Shown here: in pieces, positions 59,203 through 64,000 of the stretch
How positions within the stretch are numbered: the first letter of the stretch is position 1
Layout: every line of letters begins with the position of its first letter
DNA from: Ruminococcus sp.
Lineage (GTDB): Bacteria; Bacillota; Clostridia; Oscillospirales; Ruminococcaceae
NCBI GenBank assembly: GCA_015066805.1
Contig: SVNP01000007.1
Coordinates: 22,648 to 86,647 of the forward strand
Direction: 5' to 3'
DNA length: 64,000 bases
Program-made: the position numbers and the translations under genes
Notes under the pieces: model-generated
Database searches by the model: none
What the model was told of the DNA's origin: nothing
What the model saw: the letters and a program-made list of their open reading frames with translations, nothing else

Positions 59203-61311
59203 ATGAATCAGATGTATGAAGGCTGGAACGGCTTTGAAAAAGGAACATGGGTCAATGAAATTGCTGTGCGGAGCTTTATCCGCCACAACTTTACCCAATA
59301 TGATGGCAATGAGGATTTCCTCTGCGGCCCGACACAGAGAACAACAGAACTCTGGCAGCAGGTATTGGAGCTTTCCCGCCAAGAACGGGAAGCAGGCGGC
59401 GTGCTGGATATGGATACCAAGATCATTTCCACCATTACCTCTCACGGCCCGGGATATCTGGATCAGGAAAAGGAACAGATCGTGGGTTTTCAGACAGACA
59501 AGCCCTTTAAGCGTGCGCTGATGCCCTATGGCGGCATTCGTATGGCGGAAAAGGCCTGCCGTGACCACGGCTATACCCTTGACCCCCAGGTAAAAGAATT
59601 CTTTACCGTACACCGCAAAACCCACAATGCAGGCGTTTTTGATGCCTATACCCCCGAAATGCGTGCTTGCCGCTCCAGCCACATTATTACCGGCCTACCC
59701 GATGCCTACGGCAGAGGCCGTATCATCGGTGACTACCGCAGAGTGGCACTGTACGGCGTAGACCGCCTCATCGAAAACAAAGAAGAACAGAAGCAGACCA
59801 CCCGTTCCGCCATGTATTCTCAGGTCATCCGTGACCGAGAAGAGCTGGCAGAGCAGATCCGTGCTTTGAAGGACCTGAAAACCATGGCCGCAAGCTATGG
59901 CTTCGATATCTCCAAACCCGCACGCAATACCAAGGAAGCCATTCAATGGCTGTACTTCGGCTACCTGGCAGCGGTCAAGGAGCAGAACGGTGCGGCAATG
60001 TCTCTGGGCAGAACCTCTACCTTCTTAGATATCTACGCAGAACGTGACCTGAAAAACGGCGTGTTTACCGAATCCGAAATTCAGGAGCTGGTAGACCACT
60101 TCATCATGAAGCTGCGCCTGATCAAATTTGCCCGTACCCCCGAATACAATGCGCTGTTTTCCGGTGACCCCCAGTGGGTGACTGAGTCCATCGCAGGTAT
60201 TGGCATTGACGGCCGCCATATGGTCACCAAAATGTCCTACCGCTACCTGCATACACTGGAAAACCTAGGTGCGGCACCCGAACCGAATCTTACTGTGCTG
60301 TGGTCGCCCCGTCTGCCGGAAAACTTTAAGCGGTTCTGTGCAAAGATCTCTATTGAAACCTCCTCCATCCAGTATGAAAACGATGATCTGATGCGCTTTA
60401 CCCACGGCGATGACTACGCTATTGCCTGCTGTGTTTCCTCCATGAAGGTGGGCAAGGAAATGCAGTTCTTCGGTGCAAGAGCCAACCTTGCCAAGTGCCT
60501 GCTGTACGCCATCAACGGCGGCGTGGATGAGATCACAGGCCAGCAGGTCGCCCCTGAGTACCGACCCATCACCTCGGAATATCTGGATTACGACGAGGTC
60601 ATGAAAAAATACGACGAAATGATGAAGTGGCTGGCAGGCGTGTATGTCAATACCCTGAATATCATCCACTATATGCACGATAAATACTGCTACGAAAAGC
60701 TGCAGATGGCTCTGCATGACAAAAACGTGACCCGCTGGTTTGCAACGGGTATTGCAGGTCTTTCCGTAGTTGCCGATTCTCTCTCTGCCATTAAGTACGC
60801 CAAGGTCAAGGTCATCCGTGATGCAAACGGCCTTGCTGTAGATTACGAGGTGGAAGGCGACTTCCCCAAGTACGGCAACGATGACGACCGTGTGGATGAG
60901 ATCGCATACAACATTGTACACCGGTTTATGGAGCATATCCGCAAAAACCACACCTACCGTGACGGCATCCCCACAACCTCTATCCTGACCATTACCTCCA
61001 ATGTGGTTTACGGCAAGCATACCGGCTCTACCCCCGATGGCAGAAAGAAAGGCGAGCCCTTTGCACCCGGAGCAAACCCCATGCACCGCAGAGATACCCA
61101 CGGTGCGGTAGCATCGCTGGCTTCGGTTTCCAAGCTGCCCTTTAAGGATGCACAGGACGGTATTTCCAATACCTTCTCCATTATTCCCGGTGCATTGGGT
61201 CAGGATGACCGCATTTTTGCAGGCGATCTGGCAGTGAGCTTTGACTGCACCGACGGTTCCTGCTCAGCACCTACCATGTTTGAAGGTCTGGACGACGAAG
61301 CAGAGGAATAA
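59203..61311 (+). CDS. pflB: Pyruvate formate-lyase catalytic body lacking its glycyl-radical domain (split PFL, large part)
   Basis: PFL cleaves pyruvate plus CoA to acetyl-CoA and formate through a glycyl radical. This 702-residue protein is collinear with the first ~680 residues of normal PFL (about 750): '[11 protein letters not shown]' at the start, active-site Cys409-Cys410 in '[14 protein letters not shown]', '[20 protein letters not shown]' and '[19 protein letters not shown]'. It then ends in an unrelated acidic tail ([11 protein letters not shown] to DDEAEE) instead of the R-V-S-G-Y radical loop. That loop is encoded by the next gene, 24 bp downstream. AAGGAGA precedes the ATG. The enzyme should be inactive without the small partner. 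Confidence 0.93.
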   Translation: MNQMYEGWNGFEKGTWVNEIAVRSFIRHNFTQYDGNEDFLCGPTQRTTELWQQVLELSRQEREAGGVLDMDTKIISTITSHGPGYLDQEKEQIVGFQTDKPFKRALMPYGGIRMAEKACRDHGYTLDPQVKEFFTVHRKTHNAGVFDAYTPEMRACRSSHIITGLPDAYGRGRIIGDYRRVALYGVDRLIENKEEQKQTTRSAMYSQVIRDREELAEQIRALKDLKTMAASYGFDISKPARNTKEAIQWLYFGYLAAVKEQNGAAMSLGRTSTFLDIYAERDLKNGVFTESEIQELVDHFIMKLRLIKFARTPEYNALFSGDPQWVTESIAGIGIDGRHMVTKMSYRYLHTLENLGAAPEPNLTVLWSPRLPENFKRFCAKISIETSSIQYENDDLMRFTHGDDYAIACCVSSMKVGKEMQFFGARANLAKCLLYAINGGVDEITGQQVAPEYRPITSEYLDYDEVMKKYDEMMKWLAGVYVNTLNIIHYMHDKYCYEKLQMALHDKNVTRWFATGIAGLSVVADSLSAIKYAKVKVIRDANGLAVDYEVEGDFPKYGNDDDRVDEIAYNIVHRFMEHIRKNHTYRDGIPTTSILTITSNVVYGKHTGSTPDGRKKGEPFAPGANPMHRRDTHGAVASLASVSKLPFKDAQDGISNTFSIIPGALGQDDRIFAGDLAVSFDCTDGSCSAPTMFEGLDDEAEE

Positions 61312-61335
61312 ACCCACAGGGAAAGGAGAATTTCT

Positions 61336-61578
61336 ATGGCTGCAACACAACAGCAAATTGATAATCTGGTGGCATTGCTGGATGCCTACGCCAAAAAAGG
61401 CGGGCATCACCTGAATGTAAACGTGTTTTCCAAGGAGACCCTGCTGGATGCACAGGCCCACCCCGAAAAATATCCCCAGCTAACCGTTCGTGTCAGCGGT
61501 TATGCGGTGAATTTCATCAAGCTCACCAAGGAACAGCAGGATGAGATCATTTCCCGTACCTTCCACGATTCCATCTGA
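61336..61578 (+). CDS. Autonomous glycyl-radical subunit (split PFL, small part; GrcA/YfiD-like)
   Basis: 80 residues corresponding to the C-terminal end of PFL: '[18 protein letters not shown]', '[23 protein letters not shown]' (split reading), with the radical glycine at Gly55, and the terminal 'IISRTFHDS'. It has its own start and a strong AAAGGAG site 7 bases upstream. It opens with a new 12-residue N terminus ([12 protein letters not shown]) before the conserved '[12 protein letters not shown]'. E. coli GrcA can replace an oxygen-damaged PFL C terminus; here the small part seems to be the only source of the radical for the adjacent large part. Confidence 0.93.
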   Translation: MAATQQQIDNLVALLDAYAKKGGHHLNVNVFSKETLLDAQAHPEKYPQLTVRVSGYAVNFIKLTKEQQDEIISRTFHDSI

Positions 61579-61588
61579 GCCGCAGCAT

Positions 61589-62338
61589 ATGACAGGAAGG
61601 GTACATTCTTGCGAAAGCTTTGGTACAGTGGATGGCCCCGGCATCCGATATGTGGTGTTTTTGCAGGGCTGCCCCATGCGCTGCCTGTATTGTCACAACC
61701 CCGATACATGGGATGTGCACGGCGGCAAACTCTGTACCGTGGATGAGATCCTGCAGGCATACCAAAAAAACCGCCCGTTTTATGAAACGGGCGGTATCAC
61801 TGTAACAGGTGGTGAGCCTTTGCTGCAGCTTGATTTCATCACAGCACTTTTTACCGCTGCCAAACAGCAGGGGATCCATACCTGCATAGATACCTCCGGA
61901 GCAGTTTTCCGCCCCGAAGATACGACACAGCAGGCAAAGCTGGATGCCCTGATGGCAGTGACCGATCTGGTCATGCTGGATCTGAAGCAGACCGATCCCT
62001 TACAGCATCACAGGCTTACCGGTATGGAAAATCAAAACATCCTTGCCTTTGCGGAATATCTGGCAGAAAAGAAAATACCCCTGTGGGTGCGCCGTGTAGT
62101 GGTGCCTGATCTTACCGATGACCCCAAGGAGCTGGAACAACTGGGCAGATTCATCGGAAAGCTGCGGAATCTGAAGGCTCTGGATGTGATTCCCTACCAC
62201 ACCATGGGTGTTGTGAAATATAAGGAGCTGGGCATTGCCTATCCGCTGGAAGGCATACCGCCCCTGACACAGCAGGCTGCCATGGAAGCAAAAGAACATA
62301 TCCTCCGCGGCATAAACTGCGTCAGAAAAGGAAAATAA
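61589..62338 (+). CDS. pflA: Pyruvate formate-lyase activating enzyme
   Basis: 249 residues, radical-SAM enzyme that abstracts hydrogen from the PFL glycine. N-terminal 'ESFGTVDGPGIRYVVFLQGCPMRCLYCHNPDTW' contains C-x3-C-x2-C (CPMRCLYC); 'GGITVTGGEPLLQ' and 'DLKQTDPLQHHRLTG' follow. The start at 61589 lies 11 bp after the small subunit's stop with only a weak ribosome site, suggesting translational coupling. It must act on a free-standing 80-residue substrate or on its complex with PflB. Confidence 0.94.
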   Translation: MTGRVHSCESFGTVDGPGIRYVVFLQGCPMRCLYCHNPDTWDVHGGKLCTVDEILQAYQKNRPFYETGGITVTGGEPLLQLDFITALFTAAKQQGIHTCIDTSGAVFRPEDTTQQAKLDALMAVTDLVMLDLKQTDPLQHHRLTGMENQNILAFAEYLAEKKIPLWVRRVVVPDLTDDPKELEQLGRFIGKLRNLKALDVIPYHTMGVVKYKELGIAYPLEGIPPLTQQAAMEAKEHILRGINCVRKGK

Positions 62339-62340
62339 CC

Positions 62341-63021
62341 ATGGAACAGATCCGTCATCAGCTATTTGCTTTGCAGGATACGGCATACAGGGATTTTCAC
62401 AGCAGGCTCATCCCTCAGATTCCAAAGGAAACCATCATCGGTGTGCGGATGCCTATGCTGCGGGATCTGGCAAAAGCCTTGGTACATACCCGGACTGCAC
62501 AGGATTTTCTTGCAGAGCTGCCCCATACCTACTACGAAGAAAACAATCTGCACGCCCTGCTGATCGGATATGAAACGGATTACGGGCAGTGTATTACGGA
62601 AATCAACCGCTTTTTACCCTTTGTAGACAACTGGGCCACCTGCGATTCCCTGCGGCCCAAGGCCTTTGCCAAGCATAAAACAGAGCTGGAACAGCAGATC
62701 ACACAATGGCTGGCAGATGCTCACCCCTATACGGTTCGGTTTGGCTTGGAAATGCTTATGGTGCATTTTGCGGATGGGGCATTTTCTCCCCATCATTTGC
62801 AGATGGCGGCCTCGGTACAGCATCACAGCCATTACTATATCCGCATGATGCTGGCTTGGTATTTTTCCACTTTGCTTGCCAAACAGCCTGCCTGCACGAT
62901 GCCGTTTCTTACCGAGCATCGTCTGCCGGTTTGGGTACATAACAAAACCATTCAGAAGGCACTGGAAAGTTACCGTATCCCCACAGAAATGAAAACGCTG
63001 CTGCGTTCGCTGCGGCGGTAA
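62341..63021 (+). CDS. AlkD-like DNA alkylation repair protein (HEAT-repeat glycosylase fold)
   Basis: 226 residues, all-helical. 'VRMPMLRDLAKAL', 'EENNLHALLIGYE', 'FVDNWATCDSLRPKAF' and 'VRFGLEMLMVHF' match the DNA alkylation repair family, in which Trp and Asp in the 'VDNWATCD' segment line the DNA-binding groove of AlkD. The predicted role is removal of alkylated bases. It begins 2 bp after pflA and is likely co-transcribed. Confidence 0.85.
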   Translation: MEQIRHQLFALQDTAYRDFHSRLIPQIPKETIIGVRMPMLRDLAKALVHTRTAQDFLAELPHTYYEENNLHALLIGYETDYGQCITEINRFLPFVDNWATCDSLRPKAFAKHKTELEQQITQWLADAHPYTVRFGLEMLMVHFADGAFSPHHLQMAASVQHHSHYYIRMMLAWYFSTLLAKQPACTMPFLTEHRLPVWVHNKTIQKALESYRIPTEMKTLLRSLRR

Positions 63022-63038
63022 ACTGCAAGGAGAACATC

Positions 63039-63872
63039 ATGCCCAATATCATTGAGATCACCGATTTTGCCGCAAAAGAGCTGGATGTGTACGCACGTCT
63101 CAACGAAACCCAGCTCATGCACTATTACGAGCCGCAGACAGGCTTGTTTATTGCGGAAAGCCCCAAGGTCATCCGCCGTGCATTGGATGCAGGCTTTGAA
63201 CCGGTCTCCGTACTGCTGGAGCGCAAACACATCGAAACACAGGCGAAGGAGATCCTCAGCCGATGCGGTGATATCCCCGTATTTACAGCGGATTCTCCCG
63301 TTATTACCCAATTGACCGGCTACACCATGGCAAGAGGTGCCTTGTGCGCCATGCGAAGAAAATCTCTGCCCTCGGTAGAATCGGTTTGTGCAGGCGCAAG
63401 ACGCATTGCCGTGCTGGAAAATATCATGAATTCCACCAATATCGGAGCCATTTTCCGTTCGGCTGCCGCTTTGAATATGGATGCTGTTCTGCTTACCCCA
63501 GCCTGCAGCGACCCTTTGTATCGCCGTGCAGTGCGGGTCAGCATGGGAACGGTATTTCAGGTGCCTTGGACATACATCGGGGAAGACTCCGCGGATTGGC
63601 CTCAAAAGGGCATTCAAAAGCTGCGGGAGATGGGCTTTGCCACTGCTGCAATGGCTCTGCGGGAAAATACTCTGCGGATCGACGATCCCTGCCTTGCCAA
63701 GGAAAAACATCTTGCCATTGTGCTTGGCACCGAAGGAGATGGTCTGGCAGATGAAACCATTGCCGATTGCGATTATACCGTAAAGATCCCCATGACCCAT
63801 GGTGTGGATTCTCTCAATGTGGCGGCAGCCGGTGCTGTGGCCTTCTGGGAGCTTGGAAAATACGAAATATAA
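63039..63872 (+). CDS. SpoU/TrmH-family RNA 2'-O-methyltransferase
   Basis: 277 residues: an N-terminal substrate-binding domain (about 1-105) and a SPOUT knot domain with the three motifs 'LENIMNSTNIGAIFRSAAAL', 'AIVLGTEGDGL' and 'IPMTHGVDSLNVAAAGAVAF'. Target (23S rRNA or tRNA) is not predictable by eye. It follows the alkylation repair gene by 17 bp with AAGGAGAA. Confidence 0.9.
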   Translation: MPNIIEITDFAAKELDVYARLNETQLMHYYEPQTGLFIAESPKVIRRALDAGFEPVSVLLERKHIETQAKEILSRCGDIPVFTADSPVITQLTGYTMARGALCAMRRKSLPSVESVCAGARRIAVLENIMNSTNIGAIFRSAAALNMDAVLLTPACSDPLYRRAVRVSMGTVFQVPWTYIGEDSADWPQKGIQKLREMGFATAAMALRENTLRIDDPCLAKEKHLAIVLGTEGDGLADETIADCDYTVKIPMTHGVDSLNVAAAGAVAFWELGKYEI

Positions 63873-63902
63873 ATCAAAAAAACCTGAGGAGCCGTTATGA
63901 AA

Positions 63903-64000
63903 TGCTCCCCTTTTGTTAGACAATGTGGTATAATAGAGATATACCGAACCAAAGTCTAACGAAAGGGGGCATTTTAATGCCAAAAGGGAAACCAAATAAG
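63903..64000 (+). mobile_element. Left end of an insertion sequence, probably IS3 type (cut by window edge)
   Basis: The end begins TGCTCCCC and contains TTTTGTTAGACA, like the terminal repeats of many IS3-family elements. CCCCTTTTGTTAGAC (about 63907-63921) is mirrored by GTCTAACGAAAGGGGG (about 63954-63969), with an extended -10 TGGTATAAT (ending 63934) between them. A transposase-like frame begins at 63977. The family call is from the terminus and the first eight residues only. Confidence 0.6.
63977..64000 (+). CDS. Start of a transposase gene (partial)
   Basis: ATG at 63977 after GAAAGGGGG opens 'MPKGKPNK', an N terminus often seen in IS3-family helix-turn-helix transposases. Only eight codons are in the window. 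Confidence 0.5.

Noticed and set aside
61290..61340. Frameshift or premature stop as the cause of the short PflB
   Set aside because: The large part ends in a novel 25-residue tail, and the small part starts with a novel N terminus behind its own ribosome site, so no single base change would restore a normal PFL.

Overview
The window looks like a low-to-mid GC Clostridia genome of the Oscillospiraceae, most like Ruminococcus. The evidence is a secreted type I dockerin protein with a Thr-rich linker, further Thr-runs in other exported proteins, BspA-type leucine-rich proteins, a ylxM-ffh-rpsP-khpA operon, a darA-holB-ricT operon, and mixed-acid fermentation by pyruvate formate-lyase. A cellulosome-forming species such as R. 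champanellensis would fit; the species is inference. Most promoters read as sigma-A type with 17-bp spacers, and intrinsic terminators are easy to see.

Layout. 1-5109 (minus): ymfF-ymfH-lgt-folD and a cut-off Xaa-Pro aminopeptidase. 5307-6938: a surface protein with a very long Thr tract. 7233-12306 (minus): a PrsA-like lipoprotein, then LUD protein, Sfp-type phosphopantetheinyl transferase, SDR reductase and a tandem-domain ThyX. 12495-13877: miaB, followed by a structured intergenic element that may be a small RNA. 14212-16705 (minus): four small or poorly known genes including an LRR protein. 17017-20164: a two-component system with an unusually large multi-spanning kinase. 20424-22238: the dockerin protein. 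22543-25114: ylxM-ffh-small membrane protein-rpsP-khpA. 25178-25944: a gene-free stretch framed by 65-bp inverted repeats, then tRNA-Ala(CGC). 26183-32630: zinc-ribbon membrane protein, PLP decarboxylase-darA-holB-ricT, and an ECF sigma/DUF4179 pair.

32684-44106 (minus) is one unidirectional run: citrate synthase, EF-loop lipoprotein, response regulator, kinase, DUF1385 protein, prmC, recA, recX, rimO, pgsA, cysE. Then come a SpoIID-like gene, guaA with a degenerate glutaminase domain, a PadR-HAAS-DUF4097 operon, cupin-DUF1015, a Nudix hydrolase, and a minus-strand operon encoding response regulator-kinase-LRR surface protein-CPBP protein. Next are a phosphofructokinase, a purine salvage pair (hpt plus NCS2 permease), and the pyruvate formate-lyase locus. 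The right edge runs into an insertion sequence of probable IS3 type.

The strongest unusual signal is at 59203-62338. The pyruvate formate-lyase is encoded as two proteins: a 702-residue catalytic body with the Cys-Cys pair but no glycyl-radical loop, and an 80-residue protein carrying only the glycyl-radical loop, followed by the activating enzyme. Each part has its own start, and the small protein has a strong ribosome binding site, so this reads as an evolved split enzyme and not a recent mutation. A second metabolic oddity is the GMP synthase, whose glutamine amidotransferase domain has shrunk by about 100 residues and lost the catalytic triad.
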